Positions 42,141 through 53,519 of a stretch of DNA of 58,171 nt are shown piece after piece. Source of the stretch: Prevotella sp. (lineage in GTDB: Bacteria > Bacteroidota > Bacteroidia > Bacteroidales > Bacteroidaceae). The stretch is from NCBI GenBank assembly GCA_015060535.1, contig SUYH01000018.1:1-58171 (forward strand), in the 5' to 3' direction. The notes beneath the pieces were generated by a model that was given only the letters and a program-made list of their open reading frames with translations, did no database searches and had not been told where the DNA came from. How positions within the stretch are numbered: the stretch's first letter is position 1; each line of letters begins with the position of its first letter. The position numbers and the translations under genes were made by a program.

Positions 42141-43298
42141 TTAACTGAAATAGTTCTTGAATTTTTGGAAAATGCTACGCTTCGTGGCAGCATCGCCCTT
42201 GAAATTGTCGCTCTGACGGAACTGCTCGATGGCTGCCTTCTCATCGCGTGAGAGGGTCTTCGGAACGTAAACGCTCACATTGACCACCAGGTCGCCATTG
42301 CCGCGTCCATAGCCTTGTACGGCAGGCAGACCTTTGCCTCGCAGACGCAGGGTCTTGCCGGGCTGGGTGCCAGGCTCCATCTTCACCTTCAGCTTATTGC
42401 CTTCGAGTGTGGGGATCTCCACATCGCCACCAAGTGCTGCCGTTGGGAAGTCGAGCAGCAGGTTGTAGATCAGGTCGTTCTCGTCGCGGATAAAGGTGTC
42501 GTTCTCTTCCTCCTCGATAAACACCTGGATGTCACCATTGATACCCTTGCGCTTACCAGCGTTACCCTTACCAGGAACGTTGACCACCATACCCTCGGCT
42601 ACGCCTGCGGGAATCTTGATCTCGACCACTTCCTCGCCTTTCTCGATACCTGTGCCACCACAATGCTTACATTTGTTCTTGATGACAGTACCTTCACCAT
42701 TACAGGTAGGACAAACGCCCTGCGTCTGCATCATACCGAAGATGCTCTGAGTGGTATGGGTGATGACACCTGAACCATGACACGTAGGACACTGCTCGCT
42801 GGTGCTGCCAGCCTCTGCACCCGTACCATGACAATGAGAACAGGTGATGTCCTTGCGTACCTTAAACTTCTTGGTGACACCAGTAGCAATCTCGTTGAGC
42901 GAGAGGCGAACCTTCAGACGGAGGTCAGAACCACGATGCTGCTGACGTCCGCGAGAGCCTCCTCCGCCAAAACCTCCGAATCCGGCACGACCTCCGAAGA
43001 TATCGCCGAACATCGAGAAGATATCGTCCATATTCATCGAGGCGCCCTCGAAAGGATTGAAACCGCCCGCACCGCCAGGACCGTTGAATCCGAACGTGTC
43101 GTACTGCTGACGCTTCTGGGGGTCATGCAATACGTCGTAGGCTTCAGCAGCTTCTTTGAACTTCTCTTCTGCCTCCTTATTGCCAGGATTACGGTCAGGG
43201 TGGTATTTGATGGCTATCGTGCGATAGGCCTTTTTGATCTGGTCTTCGGTAGCGTTCTTGTCGACGCCAAGTACCTCATAATAGTCTCTCTTTGCCAT
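42141..43298 (-). CDS. dnaJ: Chaperone DnaJ
   Basis: Hsp40 co-chaperone that stimulates DnaK. 385 residues: J domain (1-70) with HPD in YHPDRNPG, a Gly/Phe-rich linker (about 75-125), the zinc-binding region with four CxxCxGxG-type repeats ([32 protein letters not shown]), then the substrate-binding C-terminal domains. 3 bp after grpE. No CIRCE element is seen upstream. Confidence 0.99.
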   Translation of the reverse strand: MAKRDYYEVLGVDKNATEDQIKKAYRTIAIKYHPDRNPGNKEAEEKFKEAAEAYDVLHDPQKRQQYDTFGFNGPGGAGGFNPFEGASMNMDDIFSMFGDIFGGRAGFGGFGGGGSRGRQQHRGSDLRLKVRLSLNEIATGVTKKFKVRKDITCSHCHGTGAEAGSTSEQCPTCHGSGVITHTTQSIFGMMQTQGVCPTCNGEGTVIKNKCKHCGGTGIEKGEEVVEIKIPAGVAEGMVVNVPGKGNAGKRKGINGDIQVFIEEEENDTFIRDENDLIYNLLLDFPTAALGGDVEIPTLEGNKLKVKMEPGTQPGKTLRLRGKGLPAVQGYGRGNGDLVVNVSVYVPKTLSRDEKAAIEQFRQSDNFKGDAATKRSIFQKFKNYFS

Positions 43299-43301
43299 TG
43301 C

Positions 43302-43868
43302 TTATTGTCCTACGGCCACCTTAGCGTGGCGGATTACTTTATCGTTCAACTGATAGCCTGCCTGCAGACAGTCGATGACCTTGCCTTTCTTATCATCGCC
43401 CATACCAGGAACCATAGCTACAGCCTCATGCAGGTCGGTATTGAAATCGGCATCCTCAGTCTCTATCTTCTTCACGCCAAGACCTTCGAGGGCCTTCATC
43501 ATCTTGTGATAGATGAGTTCCATACCCTCACGCAGCACTGCGGGATCGTCAGTCTTCTGACCATTCTCGATGGCACGCTCCATATCGTCGATGATAGGCA
43601 GAACGGCACTGACAGCCTTCTCGCCACCATTGAGAATCAGCTCTGCTTTCTCCTTCAGGGTGCGCTTGCGGTAGTTGTCAAACTCAGCTGTCTTGTAGAG
43701 CATCTGTGTCTTCAGCTCCTCTATTTCTGCCTGTGCTGCCTCCAAGGGGTCTTTCTCCTCGAATTCTTGAGTTGCAGGTTCTTCTGCATTCTCAGTGTTC
43801 TCCGTATTCTCTTCGGGAGCTGATGTCTGCTCCTCGTCTTCGATGTTGATCTTTTCTTCTTCTTTCAT
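43302..43868 (-). CDS. grpE: Nucleotide-exchange factor GrpE
   Basis: Exchanges ADP for ATP on DnaK. 188 residues: an acidic disordered N-terminus (about 1-35), a long coiled coil (DPLEAAQAEIEELKTQMLYK), and the C-terminal beta domain with VAMVPGMGDDKKGKVIDCLQ. The motif FDNYRKRTLKEK is typical. First gene of grpE-dnaJ-folC. The leader (47 bp) has only a weak -7-like GATTTTTG. Confidence 0.98.
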   Translation of the reverse strand: MKEEEKINIEDEEQTSAPEENTENTENAEEPATQEFEEKDPLEAAQAEIEELKTQMLYKTAEFDNYRKRTLKEKAELILNGGEKAVSAVLPIIDDMERAIENGQKTDDPAVLREGMELIYHKMMKALEGLGVKKIETEDADFNTDLHEAVAMVPGMGDDKKGKVIDCLQAGYQLNDKVIRHAKVAVGQ

Positions 43869-43915
43869 AGCTCTTTGATGATTTTTTAGCGTCTATTGCA
43901 AAAATCGTGCCACTT

Positions 43916-45535
<1,620 letters not shown>

Positions 45536-45563
45536 TTATACCTTATTATTTGTTTTGAGAGTG

Positions 45564-45595
45564 CAAAGGTAGTGTAAAATAGGGGAAAAACCAAA
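45564..45595 (-). promoter_or_regulatory. Promoter of the ABC-F gene
   Basis: TTTG (45592-45595), a 20-bp spacer and TACCTTTG (45564-45571), close to ideal. The -33 element ends 2 bp beyond the M64 stop codon. Confidence 0.85.
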
Positions 45596-45596
45596 T

Positions 45597-46832
45597 TTAT
45601 TTAGGCTTTTTACAGGTATAGAAGTCGATGAGCCGTTGCAGCGCTTGCTGACAAACAGGACAAAAGTCAGGGTGCTCGTTGGTACGCATACGACAATTCT
45701 CCTGTCCGCGCCACACGCCTTTCGACAGATAACCGCCACCTTCTATGACTCCAGCCCGACCCGCATCAATCAGCGACTGCCACTTAGGATGGTCAGGATG
45801 GGTAGTGAGATTGGGCTCCCAGGGCTCAGTATCAGCAAAATACATAGGATCGCTGTCGCCATAGGGATACTCGTCGCCCAAACCTCCGAAGCTATGTCCG
45901 AACTCATGGACCACAACAGGCAGGAAGTTCTTGCCACGCGTATAGGACAGATTATAGGAGTTGTAGATGCCTCCGCCGCCGTAATGACTCGTATTGGCCA
46001 AAACGATGATATGCTCATAGGGCGTTCCGTTGAGCAAGTTATGCAGTTGTTTGAGATGCAGCGTCGTGAGATAGCGCTCCGTGTAGAAGGTATCGAAATG
46101 GGAGTCGAGGGCGGTATTTCGCCAGATGCCCTTTCCGGGTTGGCTGACATCGGTATCGGCAGAGGGTGACATCAGGGCAATGATGTTAAACCGCTCGCGC
46201 ATCGCACGGAAAGGCTCATGACGGAAAAGTGCTTCATTGGCATCGCGACAGTCCTGCAGATATTGCTCCATCTGGTCTTGGGTATAGCCCTCTGCCACAT
46301 AGGCGATATGGATGCATGACGTTGTGTCAGCAGCTTGCTGGAGCGTGAGGTATGGTGTGCGCTGGGGATACTGTCGTATCAGACAATCCTTCGGGTCAAC
46401 CCGATGAGTCAGCGATGCTACCACCTGGTCATGATAGTCGAACAGCTGAACATTGACGTTGACGGGATGTTTCGGAAAGGGGATGAGGAACACGTTCTCA
46501 AACGACTTCGCCACCTGTTTAGCTTCGGCTGTGGCTAACCACTCCTGGAATAGGGTAGAGAAAGAGTGACGATAGAGCGTATCACCAGTAGCAGGAGCAG
46601 TGACGGTAATCTGACCATTGCCCTTGAGAGGCAGTTCACTCAGTCGATGGCGGCGCCCATACCAACGAGGGGTTACGGAGAGCTCGTCGACAAAGATCTG
46701 CTGTCGTGCAACATCGCCCGCAAAGACATAGTCAAGTCGTAATGTCGAGTCAGCGAAATGCTTGGAGAAATGCTGGGCTGACAGGGGTAGGCTCATGAAA
46801 AGACCAAAGAGGAAAAGTGCTACGTGTTTCAT
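45597..46832 (-). CDS. Secreted M64 (IgA-type) metallopeptidase
   Basis: 411 residues with a signal peptide (MKHVALFLFGLFMSLPLSAQ). The N-terminal beta domain (about 25-150) matches the M64 N-terminal region. The zinc peptidase domain contains VVVHEFGHSFGGLGDEYPYG, with the HExxH and third-ligand Asp arrangement, and a C-terminal Cys pair (CRMRTNEHPDFCPVC). Founding members cleave IgA in gut bacteria; most Bacteroidales copies are uncharacterised. Its ATG overlaps the folK stop by 4 bp. Last gene of the long minus-strand run. Confidence 0.92.
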   Translation of the reverse strand: MKHVALFLFGLFMSLPLSAQHFSKHFADSTLRLDYVFAGDVARQQIFVDELSVTPRWYGRRHRLSELPLKGNGQITVTAPATGDTLYRHSFSTLFQEWLATAEAKQVAKSFENVFLIPFPKHPVNVNVQLFDYHDQVVASLTHRVDPKDCLIRQYPQRTPYLTLQQAADTTSCIHIAYVAEGYTQDQMEQYLQDCRDANEALFRHEPFRAMRERFNIIALMSPSADTDVSQPGKGIWRNTALDSHFDTFYTERYLTTLHLKQLHNLLNGTPYEHIIVLANTSHYGGGGIYNSYNLSYTRGKNFLPVVVHEFGHSFGGLGDEYPYGDSDPMYFADTEPWEPNLTTHPDHPKWQSLIDAGRAGVIEGGGYLSKGVWRGQENCRMRTNEHPDFCPVCQQALQRLIDFYTCKKPK

Positions 46833-47182
46833 AAGACATCATCGATAAGTTGTTGGATATAGGGGCGAGGCCAGTCGCGCAGATGGAACCGCTCGTCGTC
46901 GTAGAGCATCAGATCCAGATCGATAGTGACCTGCTGGTGGTTGCGACCTGTGGCTGTTTCTGACGCTTTCAGCGCTTGTTCCAAATCAACTGCAGACAAC
47001 GTGGTGGTGCCCAAGGCCAGCTGGTTCATATACATCAGTCCACTGCCCTTGACGTCTGGTGTCCAAAGGGTACGACTCAAGTGCAGGTCGGTGACAAACT
47101 GAGACAACCGTTGTACGGCCCATTGCAGATGAGCAGCCTGCTGATAATTAGAGCCCAGGGCTATCAGAACGCGATGGGTCAT
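46829..47182 (-). CDS. folK: HPPK (folate pathway pyrophosphokinase), short form
   Basis: Transfers pyrophosphate from ATP to 6-hydroxymethyl-dihydropterin. 117 residues, shorter than the usual 130-160. Conserved parts: VLIALGSNYQQAAHL at the start and ATGRNHQQVTIDLDLMLYDD (metal-binding Asp pair). The segments normally between them are compact. It is 2 bp after fbp and overlaps the M64 gene. The assignment is firm from the motifs. Confidence 0.9.
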   Translation of the reverse strand: MTHRVLIALGSNYQQAAHLQWAVQRLSQFVTDLHLSRTLWTPDVKGSGLMYMNQLALGTTTLSAVDLEQALKASETATGRNHQQVTIDLDLMLYDDERFHLRDWPRPYIQQLIDDVL

Positions 47183-47184
47183 GG

Positions 47185-49167
47185 TCAGATTTTATTCTTC
47201 TCCTTCAGGATACCGTGACGGTAGGCGTAGAGCAGTTGGCGCAAATCCTCAATCTGGGAACGCAGCTCAACGCCTTTGTCCGTATCAGCTACCAGCTGGC
47301 GATGAGCAGAGAGCTCAACCAGCTGAGTGGTCGACTTGATGTCAAGACCCCGCTCGATGGCATCCCTTGCACTCATAAAAGGCTCATGCTGAACCAATTG
47401 GAATCCGCGACTGTGATATACTAGCGTATAACCGGCAATACCCGTCTCCTTATGGTAAGCCTCAGAGAATCCACCATCAATCACCATCAGTTTGCCTTTA
47501 GCCTTGATGGGATTCTCACCCTTCGAGGCATGAACGGGCACATGACCGTTGATGATATGGCGATTCGCTCCCTTGACACCAAAGGCATCGAGAATACGGT
47601 CGCAGATCTCCTCATTGTCACGCAACTGGAAATAATAGCCTTTCTCTTCTTTGTAGGTCTCCTTGTCTAAGAGGAAATAGCGTTCGAAGGTTGCCATCTT
47701 CGATTTGTCGAAGAGTGGGGAGTCCTTGCCACACCACAGATACAGGAAATAGTCGCGTGCATAGAGTCGCTGTTCCTGATCGGAATCGGTGTTGAAAGCG
47801 GTGCGTACCATCATACCGATATTGTGCATCAGTTCCATACCGCTATATCGCTCGCCTTCAAAGAGCTCGACCTCCTTCAAGCTACCATCTGCATTGAGCG
47901 GACAAGAGGCATGAAAGAGTAGGTTCTGATTGCAGATATTATACATACAACCATGCGAGAGCAGCATCTTGATATGCTTGCGCAGCTTTTCGCACACACG
48001 GAACGAGTGGTGCAGCTTATCCATCAACAACTGCTCCTCAGGTGTAAGCTGGCAGGGGTCTTTGGGGTCAACGGTGGGGAAGTGGCATGACTTCATGTCA
48101 TACTCCTTACCCTCAATTGTGCAGACGCCTCGCTCGTAGTCAATGTGGTCGAGCAGACAGCGGTCTTCCATCTGCCAAGACGGGCGACGCTTGAAGATCT
48201 GCGCCTCTGTCTTGAACTGAATAACCGCAATGGCTTTATGCATCTGAGCTGTCAGGCGCATCGTCTTCTCGTCCAGCTCGTTGCCCGTCAGCAATTTGGG
48301 TATGAACTCTTCGCAGGGGTCGTCGCCATAGGTCTCCATGGCAAAGGTTGCCAGGGGTACGAGATTGATGCCATAACCTTCTTCGATCGTTGTCAGATTG
48401 GCATAGCGCAAAGAGAGTCGCAGCACATTACAGATACAGGCGTCGTTGCCTGCTGCAGCACCCATCCAGAGCATATCGTGGTTGCCCCACTGGATATCCC
48501 AGGAGTGATACTGTCGCAGCGTGTCGAGAATGATATGTGCACCAGGACCGCGATCAAAGATATCGCCAAGGATATGCAGCTGGTCGATAGACAGACGCTG
48601 GATGACATTACAGAGCGCGACGATGAAGTCGTCAGCACGCCCAGTAGAAATAATGGTGTCGACAATCACCTTGACATAGTCAGCCTTGTCAATATCGTCA
48701 GTACGCTCATGGAGCAGTTCTTCGATGATATAGGCAAACTCTTCGGGCAGCGACTTACGCACCTTTGAACGTGTATATTTGGACGAGACATCACGGCAGA
48801 CGCTCACCAGCCGATGGATCGTGATATGATACCAGTCGTCGATATCATCTTCCGAAGCCTTGATGAGTTCCAGTTTCTGTTCAGGATAATAAATCAGGGT
48901 GCAGAGCTCACGACGCTCCGTCTCACGAATGTCGCCCTTGAAGAGTTCGCTGACCTTACGACGTATGTTACCCGATGCATTTTTCAGAACATGCTGGAAA
49001 GCCTGACTCTCTCCGTGCAGATCAGCCAGAAAGTGTTCTGTACCCTTTGGCAGATTGAGTATGGCTTCAAGATTGATAATCTCCGTAGCTGCCGTCGCAA
49101 TGGTCGGAAACGACGTGGAAAGCAGCTGCAGATAGTGCATGTCGTGATTAATAGCGTTTTTATTCAT
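47185..49167 (-). CDS. fbp: Fructose-1,6-bisphosphatase class III
   Basis: Gluconeogenic hydrolysis of fructose-1,6-bisphosphate. 660 residues, the usual size for the Firmicutes/Bacteroidetes class III enzyme, which has a calcineurin-like metallophosphatase core. Motifs: FLADLHGESQAF, ILGDIFDRGPGAHI, QWGNHDMLWMGA, and C-terminal INGHVPVHASKGENPIKA. 4 bp after the glycosyltransferase gene. Confidence 0.97.
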   Translation of the reverse strand: MNKNAINHDMHYLQLLSTSFPTIATAATEIINLEAILNLPKGTEHFLADLHGESQAFQHVLKNASGNIRRKVSELFKGDIRETERRELCTLIYYPEQKLELIKASEDDIDDWYHITIHRLVSVCRDVSSKYTRSKVRKSLPEEFAYIIEELLHERTDDIDKADYVKVIVDTIISTGRADDFIVALCNVIQRLSIDQLHILGDIFDRGPGAHIILDTLRQYHSWDIQWGNHDMLWMGAAAGNDACICNVLRLSLRYANLTTIEEGYGINLVPLATFAMETYGDDPCEEFIPKLLTGNELDEKTMRLTAQMHKAIAVIQFKTEAQIFKRRPSWQMEDRCLLDHIDYERGVCTIEGKEYDMKSCHFPTVDPKDPCQLTPEEQLLMDKLHHSFRVCEKLRKHIKMLLSHGCMYNICNQNLLFHASCPLNADGSLKEVELFEGERYSGMELMHNIGMMVRTAFNTDSDQEQRLYARDYFLYLWCGKDSPLFDKSKMATFERYFLLDKETYKEEKGYYFQLRDNEEICDRILDAFGVKGANRHIINGHVPVHASKGENPIKAKGKLMVIDGGFSEAYHKETGIAGYTLVYHSRGFQLVQHEPFMSARDAIERGLDIKSTTQLVELSAHRQLVADTDKGVELRSQIEDLRQLLYAYRHGILKEKNKI

Positions 49168-49171
49168 AGCT

Positions 49172-50272
49172 TTATATCTTTAGGTGGTTTTCTACTTGAG
49201 TGAGTATTTGCTGACTGGTACGGTCAGCGAGTGGGGCGACGGGCATGAAACCTTCCGTCAGTCCCGTGACCTCTTGGGTGACAAAGAGGATACGTGCTGC
49301 CTGTTTATAGTGACGCTGGTCTTTCAGCTTCTCAGCGAGCAAGTCTTCGTCGCACTCGTGTTCGCGCAGCTCTCTGTCCAGCTCAGCCAGATGCGAAACG
49401 GCCAGCTGGTGCTTCCCGGCCAGCTTTTGTAAATAGCGGAAAATAGCCAGCAGACGATCAACCTCAGAAATGAAGTTGAAGCCAATGGCGTCAGCAATAG
49501 ATACGGGTTCGGCATAATGGTCGGGATAGAAACAGGGCATCTGGTCGACATCCATATCTGGGGCCACATAGCCCATGACGCTCAATCCATGTAGAATGAC
49601 GTCGTCGATATGCTCTAAACGGGCATAGCTGAGCAAGTGTTTCCATTGGTCCAGCGTGTCGGGTTGCTGCATGGGTTTCACGTCGAGCCATCGCTTGTCA
49701 CCTGTAATGCCTACGATAATCAGCTGTTGGAGCAGCGTGCGCATGTCGTCGTCCATCAGCTCCAAGGGGTTCGAGTTCATCACCTTGCAGTAGGTTTGGA
49801 ACACCTGGTTGGCAGCCGATTTTCGGGAAATGGCATGCGTAATCTGTGGATTCTTGATGACGACCAGCCGTTGGTTCCATCCGAGTTTCTTTACGCACGA
49901 TTCTTCCATCTTGCCTTGCACGATCACAGCATACGACTTCTCGATAATCCACTTCTGATAGAGCAGTCGTTTGGGCAGTTTCTCCGTCCAATAACGATTG
50001 GATATTACCCAAGGAGCGAGTTGTCCATTAGGCGAAAGGATGATACGTGTTCCGTTTTTAACTGCCTGTTTCCCAACAAAATAAGACGATGCATTCCAGC
50101 ATCCATGCAGATGCAAGATGTCGTAGTGGGAAGCATTGAGACGCTGTTGGGCAAGCGCCTTTTCGGTCACCAATTCGTTGCTGCATTCCAATCCCATATT
50201 CTCGCTGAGCATCGTCACATAATCAGAGATCATGTGATCGTCGCCGGGATAGAAATGCAGTATTCGAATCAT
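49172..50272 (-). CDS. Glycosyltransferase-like protein, GT4-type N-terminal domain and unusual C-terminus
   Basis: 366 residues. The first 155 residues fit a GT-B N-terminal Rossmann domain of GT4-like enzymes (ILHLHGCWNASSYFVGKQA, IILSPNGQLAPWVI, VIVQGKMEESCVKKLGWNQR, VIKNP). The second half is mainly helical and lacks the usual donor-binding domain with its GPEG or E-x7-E motif, so catalysis is uncertain. It sits between a GT2 gene and fbp with 3-4 bp gaps. Role in surface polysaccharide is inferred only from family. Confidence 0.7.
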   Translation of the reverse strand: MIRILHFYPGDDHMISDYVTMLSENMGLECSNELVTEKALAQQRLNASHYDILHLHGCWNASSYFVGKQAVKNGTRIILSPNGQLAPWVISNRYWTEKLPKRLLYQKWIIEKSYAVIVQGKMEESCVKKLGWNQRLVVIKNPQITHAISRKSAANQVFQTYCKVMNSNPLELMDDDMRTLLQQLIIVGITGDKRWLDVKPMQQPDTLDQWKHLLSYARLEHIDDVILHGLSVMGYVAPDMDVDQMPCFYPDHYAEPVSIADAIGFNFISEVDRLLAIFRYLQKLAGKHQLAVSHLAELDRELREHECDEDLLAEKLKDQRHYKQAARILFVTQEVTGLTEGFMPVAPLADRTSQQILTQVENHLKI

Positions 50273-50275
50273 AGG

Positions 50276-50914
50276 CTATCGATTTGTCAGGTTACTCCAC
50301 ATCACCTTGAAACGCAAGCCTTCCAGACGAAGACCGCCAACCTTCTGGTCGAAGAGTTTCAGCAGTTCGTGAATCATAGACTTCTTAACCAAAACATCGC
50401 TGTAGAGTCCACGCAGAAACAGGAAGAAACGTCCACGATGGCCACGTTTCGACTTCCGTTCAGCCTTCAGCACATAGGGGGCCGCTTCGTCTAAACTGTC
50501 CCACGTCTGGAAGATGTTCGACTTGTCGTGATAGATCAGCGTCACGTCAGCACTTTCGTCGATGTTGCTGAGCAAAGTGGCAAGCCATTGGTCCGACAAG
50601 GGTGGGCGAGTGATGTCCGATATCAATATCAGCTTACCGTGAGCAGCCTTGGCACCAACGGTCAATGCCAAACGCAGGCGCGAGGGGTAGGGCACTTTCG
50701 ATTTGGGTAAGAATGTCGTGTACAACTGTGGATAGTCAGCCTTGAAACGCTTCAGGATGTCTGGCGTTTCATCGGTAGAAGAGTCGTCAACCACAATGAC
50801 CTCGTAGGGAATATCTCCCTGAGGAGTCAAAAACTGCGACAGATTCTGCTCCAAGGACTGTGATTGATCGTGCACAGCCAAGATGACGGATATCTTTGGA
50901 CTTTCTGTTGTCAT
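50276..50914 (-). CDS. Family 2 glycosyltransferase
   Basis: 212 residues, GT-A fold. N-terminal KISVILAVHDQSQSLEQNL and VIVVDDSSTDETPDIL form the nucleotide-sugar site; LILISDITRPPLSD takes the place of the DxD region. It is short (often 240-330) and lacks membrane helices. It lies 5 bp after lysA and 3 bp before the GT4-like gene. Acceptor and donor sugar unknown. Confidence 0.87.
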   Translation of the reverse strand: MTTESPKISVILAVHDQSQSLEQNLSQFLTPQGDIPYEVIVVDDSSTDETPDILKRFKADYPQLYTTFLPKSKVPYPSRLRLALTVGAKAAHGKLILISDITRPPLSDQWLATLLSNIDESADVTLIYHDKSNIFQTWDSLDEAAPYVLKAERKSKRGHRGRFFLFLRGLYSDVLVKKSMIHELLKLFDQKVGGLRLEGLRFKVMWSNLTNR

Positions 50915-50919
50915 TTCGT

Positions 50920-52077
50920 TTAAATTTCATCACTCGCATACCCCTGAGGCAGTTTGCGACAGTTGTATTGCGAAGCCATAACCTCACCATAAGCGCCTGC
51001 AGAGCGAATGGCAATCAAATCACCACGATGGGCACCGTTCAAGTCAATCTGTTTGGCAAACACATCGCTCGACTCGCAGATAGGACCAACGACATCGTAA
51101 GCCTCCATAGGCAACTCGCTGGAGATGTTCTCTATCTTATGATAGGCCTGATACAAGGCCGGACGGATCAAGTCTGTCATGCCTGCATCGACGATACAGA
51201 ACTTCTTATGTGCACCCTCTTTTATATATAAGGTACGCGTGATGAGCGAACCACACTGGGCCACAACGGCGCGGCCCAATTCGAAATGAAGGGTCTGACC
51301 AGGACGTAGCTTCAACTTTTTGGCATAGGTGTCGAAGTAAGCCTTGAAATCGGGTATGGACACTCGGTTAGGATGCTGGTAGTCTATACCCAGACCACCG
51401 CCGACGTTGATATTCTCCACACGGATGCGATGGTTCTCGAGCTGTGTCTGCAGTTCGTTGACGCGATTACAAAGTGCTTCGAAATCGCTCATGTCGAGAA
51501 TCTGCGAACCGATGTGGAAATGCAGACCAACGAATTTGACATGCTGCATCTCAGCAGCGCGCTCGATGACCGTCTCCATATCGCTCATGGCGATACCAAA
51601 CTTGTTTTCTGCCAGTCCTGTCGTGATATTGGCATGCGTATGGGCTCCGACGTCAGGATTGATGCGGAAGGCGATGCGGGCTGTCTTGCCTTTCTGACCG
51701 GCCAGCTCGTTGATGACCTCCAACTCAGGAATACTCTCCACATTGAATGCGAAGATGTCGTTGTCCAATCCCAGCTCAATCTCCCAATCGCTCTTGCCGA
51801 CACCTGCATATACAATCTTGTTGGCAGCGAAACCGGCTTTCAGAGCTGCCTCGATCTCACCACCGCTGACGCAATCGGCACCCAATCCAGCTTCACGGAT
51901 GACGCGCAGCACCTTGGGGTTGGCATTCGCCTTGACGGCATAGTGAACCACGAAGCCTTCGTGTTTCGATACCTCTGTATTGATGGCATGGAGCGTTGCT
52001 CTCAACAACTCCGTGTCATAATAGTAGAACGGTGTCTGTATCCGTTCAAATTTGTCTATAGGAAATATACCCTTCAT
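50920..52077 (-). CDS. lysA: Diaminopimelate decarboxylase
   Basis: PLP-dependent last step of lysine synthesis. 385 residues, fold-type III. PLP lysine K49 in FVVHYAVKANANPKVL; PLP-phosphate Gly-rich motif NINVGGGLGIDY; substrate motif GPICESSDVFA (Cys from the partner subunit). 27 bp after lysC, forming a lysine pair. Confidence 0.97.
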   Translation of the reverse strand: MKGIFPIDKFERIQTPFYYYDTELLRATLHAINTEVSKHEGFVVHYAVKANANPKVLRVIREAGLGADCVSGGEIEAALKAGFAANKIVYAGVGKSDWEIELGLDNDIFAFNVESIPELEVINELAGQKGKTARIAFRINPDVGAHTHANITTGLAENKFGIAMSDMETVIERAAEMQHVKFVGLHFHIGSQILDMSDFEALCNRVNELQTQLENHRIRVENINVGGGLGIDYQHPNRVSIPDFKAYFDTYAKKLKLRPGQTLHFELGRAVVAQCGSLITRTLYIKEGAHKKFCIVDAGMTDLIRPALYQAYHKIENISSELPMEAYDVVGPICESSDVFAKQIDLNGAHRGDLIAIRSAGAYGEVMASQYNCRKLPQGYASDEI

Positions 52078-52104
52078 GTCTTAGTTTTGTGTTTGTGTGT
52101 TGTG

Positions 52105-53424
52105 TTAGTTGTTGAACAGATGGTCGCTCAATGACTGCAATGCGCGCTTCTTATCCTCTTCCTTGACGAGGAAGGAGATGTTATAGTTAGAACCACCATA
52201 CGAAATCATGCGTACGGGAATGTTCTTCATAGCGTCCATCACCATCGTCTCGAAACCGATGTTCGACCAGTCAAGGTCACCAACGACACAGATGACACAC
52301 ATGCCGGTATCAACCGTCACCGTACCATACTTCTTCAACTCGTCAACAATCTCGCCCAGGTGTGCTGAGTTGTCGATGCTCATCGAAACGCCGACCTCTG
52401 AGGTACATACCATATCGATAGGCGTCTGGTACGACTCGAAGATCTCGAATACCTTACGCAGGAAACCGGTGGCCAGCAGCATACGGCTCGACTTGATCTT
52501 GATGGCGATGATATTGTCTTTGGCAGCTACGGCCTTGATCTTGCCATACTCGGTCTTGTTGGAGATGGTAGTACCCTCAGCATCGGGCTGCATCGTATTC
52601 AGCAGACGAACGGGAATGCCAGCATACTTGGCAGGCTGAACACAGGTAGGGTGCAGGATCTTGGCTCCGAAATAAGCCAGCTCAGCAGCCTCCTCGAAGT
52701 GAAGCTGATGTACGGGGGCTGTCTTGTCAACGACACGCGGATCGTTGTTGTGCATGCCATCGATGTCCGTCCAGATCTGAATCTCCTCAGCATTCAGCGC
52801 AGCACCAATCAGCGAAGCGGTATAGTCGCTGCCGCCACGCTGCAGATTATCAACCTCGCCATAGGCATTGCGACAGATGAAGCCCTGAGTGATATACACC
52901 TGATAGCCTTCGTTCTGTTCCATCAGAGCGGTCAGCTTCTCCTTGATATATACGGGGTCGGGCTCTGAGTTCTTATCCGTACGCATGAAGTCTAGGGCAT
53001 TCAGCAGCACAGCCTTGATACCTTGTTCCTGCATGTAGTTGACAACCATATTGGTCGACATCATCTCACCTTGGGCAACGATGCTCTTCTCCTCAAACGA
53101 GGTGAACAGCTCCTTGGTAAACGAACGCAGGAAGTTCATCTCCTGACCGAGGAACTCGCGGGTCTGAGCCTTCATATCGTCAGTAGAGTAAAGCTCGTCG
53201 ACGTGCTTCATGTACTTACGCTCCAACTGGTTGATGACCTCGTTGGCTCCGTCCGGGTTCTTCTTGTAGAGATAGTCGGAGATCTCAACGAGCGAATTGG
53301 TCGTGCCAGACATCGCTGAAAGCACCACGAAGACTGGTTCGCCAGACTTGGTTACTAACTTTGTTACGTCCTTCATGCGGGCCGGTGTACCTACCGACGT
53401 ACCGCCAAATTTCATTACTTTCAT
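52105..53424 (-). CDS. lysC: Aspartokinase
   Basis: Phosphorylates aspartate, the first step toward lysine, threonine and methionine. 439 residues from the ATG at 53424 (the upstream TTG is unlikely). N-terminal KVMKFGGTSVG is the kinase signature; QRGGSDYTASLIGAAL and WTDIDGMHNNDPRV are catalytic. Two C-terminal ACT domains (about 300-439) imply feedback control by an amino acid. Monofunctional: no homoserine dehydrogenase domain. Pairs with lysA. Confidence 0.97.
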   Translation of the reverse strand: MKVMKFGGTSVGTPARMKDVTKLVTKSGEPVFVVLSAMSGTTNSLVEISDYLYKKNPDGANEVINQLERKYMKHVDELYSTDDMKAQTREFLGQEMNFLRSFTKELFTSFEEKSIVAQGEMMSTNMVVNYMQEQGIKAVLLNALDFMRTDKNSEPDPVYIKEKLTALMEQNEGYQVYITQGFICRNAYGEVDNLQRGGSDYTASLIGAALNAEEIQIWTDIDGMHNNDPRVVDKTAPVHQLHFEEAAELAYFGAKILHPTCVQPAKYAGIPVRLLNTMQPDAEGTTISNKTEYGKIKAVAAKDNIIAIKIKSSRMLLATGFLRKVFEIFESYQTPIDMVCTSEVGVSMSIDNSAHLGEIVDELKKYGTVTVDTGMCVICVVGDLDWSNIGFETMVMDAMKNIPVRMISYGGSNYNISFLVKEEDKKRALQSLSDHLFNN

Positions 53425-53460
53425 ACGCAATATATCTTTTAACTTTTATCTTTTATTTTT

Positions 53461-53514
53461 TATTTTTTATTTAGGCCGCAGGCCGCTTTATTTTTTATCT
53501 AGGCCGCAGGCCGC
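53461..53514 (-). repeat. 26-bp direct repeat upstream of lysC
   Basis: Copies at 53461-53486 and 53489-53514 differ by one base. Each joins an AT run (TATTTTTTAT) to the GC block TAGGCCGCAGGCCGC, whose GGCC-GCA-GGCC can fold. They lie between ftsE and lysC, with a further AAATAAA low-complexity tract next to the start codon. Confidence 0.8.
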
Positions 53515-53519
53515 ACGCC

